Positions 10,612 to 21,833 of a stretch of DNA of 64,000 nucleotides are shown here, in pieces. The DNA lies in contig CAXKVR010000155.1 in NCBI GenBank assembly GCA_964058845.1, forward strand, positions 1-64,000, read 5' to 3'. The notes beneath the pieces were generated by a model that saw only the letters and a list, made by a program, of their open reading frames with translations, searched no databases and was not told the DNA's origin. The DNA is from Carex sylvatica (Eukaryota; Streptophyta; Magnoliopsida; Poales; Cyperaceae). Each line of letters starts with the position of its first letter. Position 1 is the stretch's first letter. A program made the position numbers and the translations under genes.

Positions 10612-13312
10612 ATGAAAGTACTGCTGACCGGAGCGTCAGGTTTCCTAGGCGGAAAGTTGTGCTTGGCGCTGTTAGCGGAGGGCTACTCCGTGCGCGCCTT
10701 GGTGCGACGGAGTAGCGATCTAAGCTCCCTCCGTCCCAGAGCTGGCGGAGCTGAGCTGGCGCACGGACTGGAGTTCGTCTATGGCGATATCACAGATCTG
10801 GAATCGCTAGTGAAGGCGTGCGACGGGTGCGAGGCGCTGTTTCATGTCGCGGCGCTAGTCGAACCGTGGCTTCCCGACCCCTCTCGATTTTACTCCGTTA
10901 GTTTTGGACTATATTTTAAGTCAAATTTCAGGGATTTCGGGGGTTCAATTAGGCCGGGGCAATTGATACATGTTGCCTAGTTGGGTGAAGAATTGGTAAA
11001 AGGCGTTGATATTTTTTTTGTTGCCACTTTCCTAGTCAATTAGAAGTGCGAAAGGAGTACCAATTTTGGAGTTTCCATATGCAGTGTATTTGCCTAATTA
11101 CCCAGAGAAACCAGGTCTAATAAAAATATTATATTTTCTTTGTTTTACAATTCAAAAATGTAGGTCAATGTTGGGGGCCTTGAGAATGTTTTAAAAGCAT
11201 TTGCAAAGACAGAGACAATGAAGAAGTTAATATATACCTCTTCCTATTTTGCAATTGGTCCGACAGATAGATCAATTGCAGATGAGAAACAGGTAAATCA
11301 AAGTTTTATACACTGATTTTTCTTTCCTCAACTTTTTTCTAGCATTTACAAAAATATAAAGAAAAACAAAACTGTTATGTGACAAAGTTTGAAATAGCAG
11401 CAAGGTGATGCAAATTCTTAGAAGGTTGACAAACCCTTGGGAGACTTTCCAACAAAAACCATGAATTATTCTACTGTCAAAAGTTTGTAAAAAAAAAAGG
11501 CCCTTATGTACCACCAGTAAATTCAAGCAAATTTCTAAAAGTTTCTTTAATGTTACTAAATAAAACTGCCGTACTGTACTTCTCTAGCAGCGGTACAACC
11601 TTAAAACTGATTTTTTATCGCAGATGCACCATGGAAAATCATTTTGCACAGAATATGAGAAGTCCAAGTTTCTTGCAGATGGGATTGCATTAAAAGCAGC
11701 CGAAAGTGGAGTTCCAATTGTGATCCTTTACCCAGGTGTTATTTATGGTCTTGGCAAATTGACTGCTGGAAATGTTCTCGCTCGTATTGTAAGTATATCT
11801 TCTTTGTGTATCTGTTCTATTTGATTATAAAGCTACAGACATTGTAATATGTTGTTCATGCACAAATGAAACATGTGTCAAGAGCCAAAACAATTGAGAA
11901 CAAAAGGGTGTATATCTGACCGGTACCCACCAAGTAGTTTGGAACTTCTATAAGACCAACATCTATCTGTCTCAAACAATACCCGACCAATCCTCAAGTT
12001 TTGTAATCTAATATTTGTGCTGGTCAGTTTGTTTTTCCTTCAGAAACCAAAATTTAGGATAATTTGTAGACTAAAATCTATTGAGTTTACCTCTGTAGTA
12101 CTCGCCAGTACTGTAACCACTGAAAGGGGTTAAAGAATAATAATAATAATAATAAATCACTAAATGTTTCAGATCAACTTCCATAACTTACCCCTTTTTT
12201 CTACAGTTGATTGAAAGGTTTAATTGGAGGCTGCCAGGCTATATAGGAAAGGGGCATGACATAAGTTCATTTTGCCATGTAGATGATGTGGTAAATGGTC
12301 ATATTGCAGCATTACGCAAGGGTAAATTGGGTGAAAGATACCTTTTGACCGGAGAGAATGCTTCTTTTGTGCAAATTTTTGACATGGCAGCTACAATTAC
12401 CAAAACTAGCAAACCACTTTTCCACATCCCGCTTTGGTTGATAGAAATCTACGGCTGGATTTTGGTTGGCTTCTCTCGGATTACTGGGACCCTTCCACTT
12501 ATTAGTTATCCTGTATGTTTTAATTTCAACTTTTTTTGTTTTTAATTTACAACTAAGTGTCCCAACAGAACAACATTCCTTTGTTTGCCTGACAGTACTT
12601 TTCAAGTGACAACCAGTCTACTCCCTGAAGTTTTTGAGCTATTTACTAAAAACACCTAACTGTTAATCTGTGCAATGGAAAAGATAAATACACTGTTAAA
12701 TAATGAATTGGCTTTCTCTAACTCTAGTGAGTTACTATTTGTAAAGTCCACACTCAACTTAAATCAAGCTAGGTTGGTTGATATGCCAGATTCAATGTTT
12801 ATAAAGCTGCTAGTTGTGGAGACATGGTTCAGGTATTGTTAATTAATAGATGATATTTGGGTTGTCTTCTATTTTCAGCCTAATTTCATTTATAATAGTT
12901 GGTTGTTATTTGCCCATGACATGAAATATTAGGTTTTAATTGGAAGCATAAGAAATAGTTGGCTGCTAAATGAAAATACCGAAAAATATACCTAATTTCC
13001 ATTCGAGGTAGCATTTTTAAGGAAATAAATAAGGCTGAAAATAAATATATTGGGCCTTCTCTTCTTTAGTAGTACATGAGATCTCTCTCATTTTGTAAGG
13101 TACTTTGATAATCTGAAGTTTGCAAGGTTGTACAAGCAAATTTTCTTCACAGTATGCTTTTGTTATTACAGACAGTGAGGGTGTTGAAATGTCAGTGGGC
13201 GTATTCATGTGAAAAGGCGAGAAAGGAATTGGGTTACAACCCTAGAAGTTTGGAAGAAGGCCTCAACGAGATGCTTTCTTGGCTCAAAAGCTTGAAACAG
13301 ATCAAGTACTGA
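10612..13312 (+). CDS. FLDH: NAD-dependent farnesol dehydrogenase (extended SDR)
   Basis: Five exons: 10612-10896, 11164-11292, 11624-11788, 12207-12512, 13172-13312, giving 341 residues. Start chosen at the ATG beginning MKVLLTGASGFLGG, whose glycine-rich loop (residues 7-13) binds NAD(P). The active-site YxxxK is Tyr149/Lys153 in FCTEYEKSK. Family blocks are LFHVAALVEPWLPDPSRF, VNVGGLENVLKA, YTSSYFAIG, LYPGVIYGLGKLT, HVDDVVNGHIAAL and ERYLLTGENASF, ending YNPRSLEEGLNEMLSWLKSL. The match in length and motifs to Arabidopsis At4g33360 (FLDH) is close. FLDH oxidises farnesol to farnesal and dampens ABA signalling. A late hydrophobic stretch (IPLWLIEIYGWILVG) may anchor it to membranes. Exon 1 is strikingly GC-rich compared with later exons, a monocot-like gradient. 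Dihydroflavonol reductase-like function is the alternative, less likely from motif detail. Confidence 0.9.
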
Positions 13313-13341
13313 ATGTGCTATGAGAACAAAATCAGTTGACG

Positions 13342-13347
13342 AATAAA
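13342..13347 (+). terminator. Possible poly(A) signal of the farnesol dehydrogenase gene
   Basis: AATAAA about 30 bp after the stop codon, in a T-rich 3' region. Plant signals are loose, so this is only a candidate. Confidence 0.4.
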
Positions 13348-13349
13348 TG

Positions 13350-14021
13350 ATTTATTTATTTTGCACTGCAATTGTCTATAAGTTGTAGCTCTGGTTATCA
13401 AGTTTGCAATATGCAAAAGCTGAAATGACATGAATGCAATTTTATTTACGAGCGTTAAGTGCATTGTGCATTCCTTGCCTGCTGGAGCAGAGATGAGACG
13501 TATTTTTATTTTTTTAGAAAAGTGTTTATTCTTGATAATATAATTATTTATATCTTTATGTTGTTATAAATAATAAAATTTCAAAGTTGTATTTGTACTT
13601 ATTTGACAAAATATTTAACTTAAAACTTGTGATCATTTAGAAAAGAGCAAATGATGAAAACATTGTATATTAGATATCGAGTTCTATGAATCGAGATATG
13701 AATAATGTGTTTATCAAGTATAAATATTTTTGGACTAATAACAGGTGCTTAAATAGCACGTCGTGAATTCATTTAAGAGTTGTATGCTTTTATGGTCTTT
13801 TAGTAGCGGATTAATTGAGAAAAAGTTGTGGGGTTTTAATCATGCAATACAAAGTTTGTATCAAGCCACAGGAAAATGAAAAACCGGCTCAAATAGCTAT
13901 AAATTTCAATCTGACTATCAATTCTGTTCGACAATAAAAGAAAAAGGTATTTCTGGTTTAAGAGTACTATATTATCCAAAAGGATGTGAGCAGTCAACTT
14001 AAAATTACAAAATTATTCACT
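13350..14021. other. Convergent spacer between farnesol dehydrogenase and ORC2, no gene
   Basis: About 670 bp of AT-rich DNA between two tail-to-tail genes, holding both 3' UTRs. No repeat or coding signal seen. Confidence 0.5.
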
Positions 14022-17000
14022 TCATACTAGATCTTGTAACAGCTTTTCGAGTGCATTAGATGGAAGAGGAATGTGGAGATAATCCTGGCTGTCAGAATGT
14101 CGCCTCATCTTAACCAATTTGTGGTCCTTGAATTCTGTCAGGTGTGCATTCAATGTCACTTGACTGCTCACTAGAAACTGTTCACGGCACTTGGTATACA
14201 GCTCGCTGACATGCATACCTGATAAAGGTAAAACAACATCAGAGCGTCTGTCTTTAAAGCAGAGGAGAATAAGGATAATACTTTGCAAACTGATTGTTTC
14301 TGTATCTTTGTTATTGCTTGGCTAGTTCAGTGTTCTACTAACTGTGGATCGCAGGTAGGGCTGAATTGGGTAGCGAAGCTGAAATAGACAATTTCTTATA
14401 AAAAAATATATGGCTTGCTCTAAGTCCAGCTCAAAAGTCACGATAGATCTTTGAACGTAACATAACACCATTCAACCTAATTATAATAAACCAATGAGTT
14501 CACTTGAGCAAAATTTGGATAACTGGTTGCAATTATTCAGGGTTAATTAATGGGGGATTTAGTATTTCAGAAGGTCGATGAGGGAAATTTTGCTCGAATG
14601 AGCCTTTGGTGCTCAATTGAGGATCAATCAAGTGAATCCTGATGCTTAAATGAACACTTTTAAGGCTCAATTGAGCAAAATGGTAGAATTTGAGCCTTTC
14701 TTTGCTCACTTCAGGTCTAACTGATTAGGATCAGTTGAGGCTCAATTGCCCAGCTGCATGTTAAAATGCTAATTGATGGGGTTTACGGAGAATTAATTGC
14801 ACAACTAAGGTTAATGTAGCAAATTGGGCTAGTATGAAACCTGGAGATTACTGGCCAATTCAGAATTATTAGGCTCAACTCTGTTGTTCTGAGAGTAAAC
14901 TGAATATTAATTGAATTAAGCTTATGCAGTAAGAATTGACTTGCCTTCTTCCTTTTCATTGGCTAATTGGAATTCAGCTAAAACTCTGAAAACACTTTGT
15001 GCATTAGGGGTCAAGCTTTGAAGCACCACCAAGGCAGTTTTTGTAGTCTGTACATGGCCGCTGCTGGAGAGTATCAAGGGATTAAATAGACCTTCAATTT
15101 TGTAAGGAACAAAGGTTGGTACATGGTGCCAGGACCACTTAAATTGTGTATGCACCATCTTCTTGTCCCACACTGAGTAGAAAGTCACATGCAATTAAGA
15201 GAAACTCGTTAAAGGCCCCTGCAGTTTAACACATGAAATGGCAAAATAACCCATCCATTTCCAAAGGTGCATTCTACTTCTCTTGTGCTTAACCACATCA
15301 TTAAAGAGAAAAGGAAGGCAATTCTAAAAAGGAAAATAATTGGGTTTTCTGAATTTCAGAAAAATGAAGTTCTGTTTTGCAAATTATCCTAGTACTAGAG
15401 ATATTGAAGCTTACACAAAGGTGCATTGACATGGTCGATAGACACAGCCAAACAAATGCACGAACAGCATGAAACCCTCGCAAGATGCTGCTGTGAATCA
15501 GGGTCCCGCAAAGCAGGCCCATCTATGTTATGAACTAAGAGGCATACTGAGCAGTTACAATCATCTGATATGTCATCTATGAATGTGATGATCTCGTCTA
15601 TGGATTTGGACCCACTTGGAAGCTGTGTGTGCTGCTTCTTAGATGTTTTGCCTTTGCATTTATAATGTTCCCATAAAATCTCAGCTATTGTAGTCATAAC
15701 CTGGAAAATTAGGATGACTTAGAACGAAACTAGCAAAAAAAAACACCCAATATTGGATTTTTTATTTATTTAGAAATAAACAAATGGATTGAAACAAAAC
15801 AAGCACCTTCGATGTGAGAATTCTGAAAAACAGGGTGGAGAGTTTAGGTTTAAGGTTCATGGGTTCATGGGTTCATGGGTTCATGGGTTCATGGGTTCAT
15901 GGGTTCATGGGTTCATGGCATGCTTCCACCCTCTGTTTTTCAGAATTCCCTTCGGTGCTTTTTTGGTTTAAATCCATTTGTTTATTTCTAAATAAATAAA
16001 AAATCCCAATATTGTATCACACAAGCAAATGTACATCTAATATTTATTATATTTGCTACTTAGACCCACAAAATTTGAAGAGATCTGCAAAATAGCTATT
16101 CTACTAATTTTTATAGAAAAGGGAAATGCAGTATTGCTGTTTTCCCAAACCACATAAGCAACACCTAAAATCAAGTTGAAAAATAAAAAATCAGATTTTT
16201 CAGCCGAAGATTATATGATGATTTTTGTATTGAGCACATATGAATATGTAGGGGCTATTTAGTCCTTTTTATTCACTTAACTGTAGTTTCATTAGGCAGT
16301 TATTTCCAGATAAGCAGAAAACATTGGGGGTATTGACTGAAAGTCTGCAATGACCAATATTAGGTGCAAGGTGCAAATTTCATGAAAGATAATTTTTTGC
16401 AAAAGGAGAAATCCCCAGAAACAATAGCTAAATGAAGAACTACATATGGTAAGGTACCAATGCACATATTACCATGCCTAGAAGAATGGCACCTATATTT
16501 TGACAACAGCAAAAAATAATGAATTTTGATGGTGCAGAAAAGTGAGTGTACCTGCTTTAGGTTAACAGATGTAAGGTAACCATTAATTACAACCACAGTA
16601 TAAGATATTAGAGTACTCGAGGCAAAATCTTCAAGCAATGTCTTCTTTGACCCAAATCCATACATTAGAAGGCCAAAGCCACATCTGTACTGGAAAAAAA
16701 GTCTCCAATTAAAATAGAGATGGGATAATTCATATGCATTCATTTATATCGACCAAGCCACACAAAAATAACAAAATTAAGAGAAGCTAGGATCTCTATA
16801 AAGATACATCATACAAATAGTCAGAAGTTTATTTACTATCAAAACAAGGTAAAGTGAAATAGTTGACAGTTTATGCTGTTGGGAGTTCAAAAAGTTCATG
16901 TATGCAAGGGCTGACCTTTATACTGGTACCACACAGATAAACACTGAGAAAAACCTGCCGAAGGCAAAATTATTATGTATTAGTATTATAGTACTATGAA

Positions 17001-19771
17001 AATAACACCTGCCATCTCTCATATTTGTACCAAACGGTCTAACATTCAACATCTTCTGGGTTTTTGAGAGTAGCATCAAATAATTAAAGAAAAATGAAGT
17101 TAATATGTTATAGCTAATGGACTAGTAGCTCAACTGGTAAGGTACTGGGATTGCTTCCAAGAGATCACAAATTCAAGCCCTAGGCACAAATATGGATGTG
17201 GGACTTCAGCCTTCCCATTCAATATAAGAAAGGTAAATTACACAAATGGTCCATCTCAGCATCATTTAAGCCTTGCAAATAACATGGATGATATCGCACA
17301 AGTAAAACAGACATCAATCCCAAATGAAATGTCATTATCAACGGCATCATATATCAATTAAATGGATACTAACATTGATGTCCATGTAACTAAAAATAAA
17401 ATTTACATGATCTTTTCATGGATAATGCTACAAAACTTGAAAACTAACATACCAATCATCTTTTTTGGCTTTAGCTTAATTTGGGTGTCGGAACTAGATG
17501 GCTTAGGTAGGGATGCAAATATCAAAAGTAACTAGAATATCTTCTCAGTCGCTCAATTGCATTATATATAGTGGGCTTCTAATTGCAAGTTTTAAAAAAA
17601 CCATTGCATGTTGGTTCCAGGTACGAGAAATATTCATGTTAATTACAAATATTGCAAAATATTATGGTTTGATTTGCGAGTAGAACTAAGGTGTTCTTAA
17701 GCTCACCAAGTCCTTTACTGAGCTTAATATCAAAACTTATCGGATTGACTTCAAATGACGAATCCAAACTATTGAAACCGATTACTTCACAAGTGATACA
17801 TTTACATGTCAAATTTTAATTAATTTAGTATAAAGATTATTTACAAGTTAATTACAATAAATTATATATTTCATATGTGAACGCATCACTCGTGAATTAG
17901 ATTAGTTTCGGTGATTTGTATTCATCATTTGAAGTCAACCCGATAGCTCTTGAAGTTAAGCTTACCAAGAGACATGGAGAACTTAAGAACATCCTAGTTC
18001 TACACTTGATTTGCAGCCAAGAAAGTGTTGTAGGCAAGAAAATATAGAAAGTGTTGTAGCCAAGAAATAATTTTGCTCTTTTGGGTTTCTGTTTGTTGCT
18101 CCGTCAAATTTACCTTACCTGAGCTCAAAGAGCCAATTGGAGTAGAGACTCTTGTAGCTTTCCAGAAGAGATCCTATCTCTTTTTCATGCTTTGCTGGTA
18201 TTTCAGATAAAGATGCTCTCAGTAACTGCAGTTAACAAATAATTAATGTTTGTTCTTTGCATTCATGATTTATGTACCGAAAAGCAAAAGTAGCATTGTA
18301 AAAGCTGGAGAAAAATATGCAACCCTAATAGTAGTTCTTCTATGGTATGGTAAATCATATCATTCTAATAGCACAGTTCTGCCATTACTGAATCCTAGTT
18401 GTTCAATTAAAAATTGATGATCTAAACAAAATCAATAACCCAAAACACTACAATTGCAAAAACAAATTATTTATATCAGATTGGATGTCGTGCTTGGATG
18501 AGTATTGGCACAACCATGCATCAGCATTCCTCAGAGGTGAACTTGAAGGTATGTCCTGTGTTGTATTGGTGGTGCACTGGTGCTAACAAAATTAAAGATT
18601 TTTTAAGTTCAGTCCTTATCCCTTTCTTTCCCTTTTTTGTATCAGTGGCTTCCGTTAGAAGTTTGAAAATGCTCTTGATGCGTACTAAAGATGCAAAAAA
18701 TGTATATTAAATATCCTTACATATGTCCGTACAGAATACTATTACACCCTCCTACAGCCATATGATAATTTTTCATCCACCCTAAACGCACTAAATAACA
18801 CTTAATTCATCTTTAACTGATGACACAAACTTCAATCAAATTTGCAAATTTCATGAACTTAAGGAGACCTATATCAGTAGCTTATGTACGAAACAAAAAA
18901 AAATACTCTTGACTTAGTCAGCGGGAATTAAGATTGATAATTTTTAAGAGTCCCTATTGTACTATACCAGTACAAGCGACGCATATTTTTTTTATTTTTC
19001 CTTCAAGTAGAGCATGCCCCAGTTACTCTCCAAACCCCCGAGAACCCACATTTGGGGCGCAATCAGTGGCGGAACCACAACCCCTGAAAAAAAAAAAAAT
19101 TTGGACGAGGTTCTTTAATGGATTTTGCCTACTCCTGGATTTGATTCTGTCTACCCCTGAATTCAATTCGGAGTAGCATTTGTCAGTTCATACTTCAGAG
19201 ATGGATGTGTGAGTCATTTAATCTAATTAGGGAAGAAAGGTATTTTTAAATCTTTGTTCAATTCGTAGTATCGATTCTCCTCCGCCCAATTAATACCAAT
19301 TATTTTAGAAATTACAAGTAATTGTTTTAGTAATTTTGACATCAATTAGTAATTTAGAAATTACAACCGACTCGATAGGTGGAGATACAATTTGGTAGGC
19401 AGGTGGAGGCGAGAATAGAATTATGGAGGTGATTCGAATCCGAACCAGTTCAGAAAAAAAAAAAAAAAAAACCGAACCCGATTTCTGCCTACCCCTGACT
19501 CAAATCCTCGCCACTGGGCGCAATGAACAAATTGAGGAAGAAGTAAAAGAAATAGAAGTAAAGAATGCACAACACGAGAAAACCTAACCTGCTCATCGAC
19601 TAGATTGATCTCCGAGACCTTCCTAGCGGCAGATCGCTTGCCAGAGGAAGATCCGACTTCCTTCGCAAGAAAATAATTCCTGGAAAAAGCGAGCTCCTCT
19701 TCCTCGTCCTCTTCCTCTTGTGCTTCCACTTCCTCTTCTTCTACTTCGACATTTTTCCTTTTCGGCGCCAT
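14022..19771 (-). CDS. ORC2: Origin recognition complex subunit 2
   Basis: Six exons on the minus strand: 19771-19589, 18225-18119, 16684-16552, 15700-15415, 15172-14945, 14218-14022, giving 377 residues, close to other plant ORC2 proteins (about 360-380). The N-terminus is an acidic run of Glu/Asp followed by [10 protein letters not shown]. Residues about 98-111 ([14 protein letters not shown]) are the Walker-A-like loop of the ORC2 AAA-like domain. Further landmarks are [47 protein letters not shown] and, in the C-terminal winged helix, [22 protein letters not shown]. The protein is a core subunit of the nuclear complex that marks replication origins and loads MCM. Intron 5 (14219-14944) uses a GC donor (GCAAGT), needed to keep the frame. 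Introns 1-3 hold transposon insertions. The gene converges on FLDH and diverges from the PPR gene. Confidence 0.93.
15748..16014. mobile_element. Fold-back element with an octamer array at its apex (ORC2 intron 3)
   Basis: Inverted arms of about 95 bp run from CAATATTGG at 15748 to CCAATATTG at 16014, sharing TTTATTTATTTAGAAATAAA, CAAATGGATT and GAATTCTGAAAAACAG. The loop holds eight perfect head-to-tail GGTTCATG units at 15854-15917. Small indels separate the arms. Not a CRISPR array: the units have no spacers and the host is a plant. Confidence 0.8.
16867..17805. repeat. 939-bp segment in ORC2 intron 2, inverted copy of 5526-6465
   Basis: Near-identical to 5526-6465 in the opposite orientation. 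At its right edge the fold-back element of which it contains one half continues uninterrupted (17678-18004), whereas the copy at 5526 stops in the middle of that element. This suggests the intron version is the fuller, older arrangement. Confidence 0.85.
17104..17200 (+). repeat. tRNA-like SINE head inside the 940-bp repeat
   Basis: TAGCTCAACTGG resembles a polymerase III A box, and about 45 bp later AAATTCAAGCCC resembles a degenerate B box. The block does not close into a standard tRNA. It is present on the minus strand in the other copy (about 6110-6215). A decayed tRNA-derived SINE is the likeliest reading. Confidence 0.4.
17678..18004. mobile_element. Fold-back element, family III copy
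   Basis: Begins GAGTAGAACTAAGGTGTTC with TAAGCTCACC, and ends in the mirrored GAACTTAAGAACATCCTAG. It is a diverged relative of the copies at 49296-49706 and 62000-62412. Family III lacks the shared core of the other families and has its own arms (CATTTGAAGTCAA, GAGCTTAA). It lies in ORC2 intron 2. Confidence 0.7.
19064..19516. mobile_element. hAT-type miniature element in ORC2 intron 1
   Basis: Flanked by a perfect 8-bp direct repeat GGCGCAAT (19056-19063 and 19517-19524). Terminal inverted repeats begin CAGTGGCGGAACCAC on the left and CAGTGGCGAGGATTTG on the right strand. A-rich tracts and ACCCCTG motifs also mirror each other. Length is 453 bp with no transposase. Confidence 0.8.
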
Positions 19772-20023
19772 TTTGCTAACCTTTCTTCTAGTACGTAGGA
19801 GAGTCGAGAGAGGAAGGGAGACCAGGATTCCGCACTCCCGCGTTTTTTTTTTTTTAACCCTATTTCCCGCCTCAGTACTATTCCTTTTATGGGCTCGATC
19901 TCAGCCCAGTGGTCAAACGTGGGCTTGGTTATTCTGTAGCACTTGGTTCACGACTCTTTTGTTTAAAATAAGTTTTTTTTTTTAAGTAAACGTTAATATT
20001 TATATATATATATATATATATAT

Positions 20024-20439
20024 AGTAAGTCTACCATACATTGCAATGCATAGACACCTCTGTGCATTGGACTATAAATCACCATATTCAAAGTCCAAAT
20101 GACCGATCCAAACCGTTCATCTTGTTCTCCATATTAATATGTGCTTGGAGACCAAATTTTATATTTTTTGGAATTTGTTTACTATTTATTAAGTCACTTT
20201 GAAAATCACTGATCCAACGGTGCCTTTTGATTTTACTGTAACCGTTGGATCAGCGATTTTCAATGTGGCTTAATAAATAGTAAAAAAATTCCAAAAAATG
20301 TAAAATTTGGTCTCCAAGCACATATTAATATGGAGAACAAGATGAACGGTTTGGATCGGTCATTTGGACTTTGAATATGGTGATTTATAGTCCAATGCAC
20401 AGAGGTGCCTATGCATTGCAATGTATGGTAGACTTACTC
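20024..20439. mobile_element. Fold-back element, family I copy 2
   Basis: Same ends, tip palindrome and core as 6751-7166, again flanked by (TA)n on both sides. It sits about 250 bp upstream of the ORC2 start codon, in the ORC2/PPR divergent interval. Confidence 0.88.
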
Positions 20440-21640
20440 TATATATATATATATTATGCACGTAGTTGTCCTGATCCGTCAATAGTTAAGATTGAAAGAT
20501 AAATTTTCGAATTGAATATCAGCCCTCCAATCACATAATATGTCTTCTTTTAGTTAAATACATTTATTTTATGTGAAGAAGTCTAAATTTAATTAAAAAC
20601 ATATTCGCCACACAAACAGCTACATAGTTTAACACAATTAAAATTAAATGAATCCCTAACAATCCATTTTCTTATTTTTTTTTTTCTTACAATCATCTCT
20701 GATTCATGCAATTAAATTATTTCTTTACTTTTCTATTTTCTTTGTTTCATTTCTTATCTTTCTTTATAGTTTCAACAATGAAAATCGAAATAATCATATA
20801 TTTCTGAATTTTGTTTAGAGCTACTGTATCTTTGTGATTATATGAATAGCAGATCTTATACTGATATTTACATTAAACAAAAAAAAACTTGTACTGATGA
20901 AAACAATTATATATTTCCGATATGGAGAGAAAATGAAGAATATCTAAAACTTTCGTGTTGAGAAATGATTTATAGAAAAATTTTCATTGTTAAAATAATT
21001 TTCATTAAGACTGTGAGAAAATTCTTATTTGAATTATTTAATCATATCTTTTCCAATTTTGTTTCTTTACATACCATTTTTCATCTAAATTGTTTAATGA
21101 CGTGTCTTATTTGTGGAGAAAATTAGATATCAAATCGCAACGATACTTAAATATTTTTTTATGTTATATTTGATTTGATTTTTTTAATTTGTTGTTGTTT
21201 CTTTTATTGTTATTTATTATTTGAATTTCTATTTTTTTATTATTTGTGTCTTTTATTTTTATTTTTATTTTTTTTTCTTAATTTTGTATGAATGTCAAAT
21301 AAAAATGTCTCTTTATATTCTATTCAATCGTATAATATATTGCCGTTGTAACGCACGGGCACGATACTAGTATATATATATTTAGATTTTAAATTTATGA
21401 CTTTCTACACAAAGAACAATATATTTCTTACTAGATTAAAGGTATTCTTAAATGAGGTTTTAAATATGCGCTATGAAATATTTTGGAACAATAAAACAAA
21501 AAATAAATAATCATCATTGGTTTTGTTGCAAAGACACATGTCAATCTGATGTGAGAGATGTGAGAGAGTATGTATTTGTAATTCGGATTAGAAAAAATAT
21601 TTTAATGTAATAACAGGAGTTTAAAAATAATGTTAGCTTG
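20440..21640. other. AT-rich interval with a possible Helitron 3' end
   Basis: No gene. Near 21343-21370 a hairpin (CCGT, 8-nt loop, ACGG) is followed by GCACGATACTAG and then T. That is how many plant Helitrons end: a hairpin, then CTAG, then host T. I could not identify the 5' TC end, so element limits are unknown. Confidence 0.35.
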
Positions 21641-21646
21641 TTCTTT

Positions 21647-21752
21647 TTATCTGGTCCGTTCGTTTTGGATCAGACGGACCATAACAGAGGGACTGTTCTT
21701 TTGAGATCTGATTTGATCCGTCCGATCAAAACGAACGGACCAGATTAAAAAC
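21647..21752. repeat. Inverted repeat upstream of the PPR gene
   Basis: Arms of about 32 bp carrying ATCTGGTCCGTTCGTTTT and its complement, separated by about 35 bp. It could be a small fold-back element or a cruciform-forming promoter feature. Confidence 0.7.
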
Positions 21753-21754
21753 TA

Positions 21755-21833
21755 CGCAGAGGATAGCAATAGCATTGCCCCGCTGATGGGGAACGGTATC
21801 TCTACCGCAGAGGATAATGTCCCCCGCTGATGG
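21755..21833. repeat. Partial 44-51-bp tandem duplication at the PPR start
   Basis: CGCAGAGGATA (21755 and 21806) and CCGCTGATGG (21780 and 21824) each occur twice in the same order. The second CCGCTGATGG contains the PPR start codon. The first copy also holds an ATG. Confidence 0.65.

Noticed and set aside
15854..15917. GGTTCATG array as a CRISPR-like repeat
   Set aside because: Units are contiguous with no spacers, and the locus is a plant intron.
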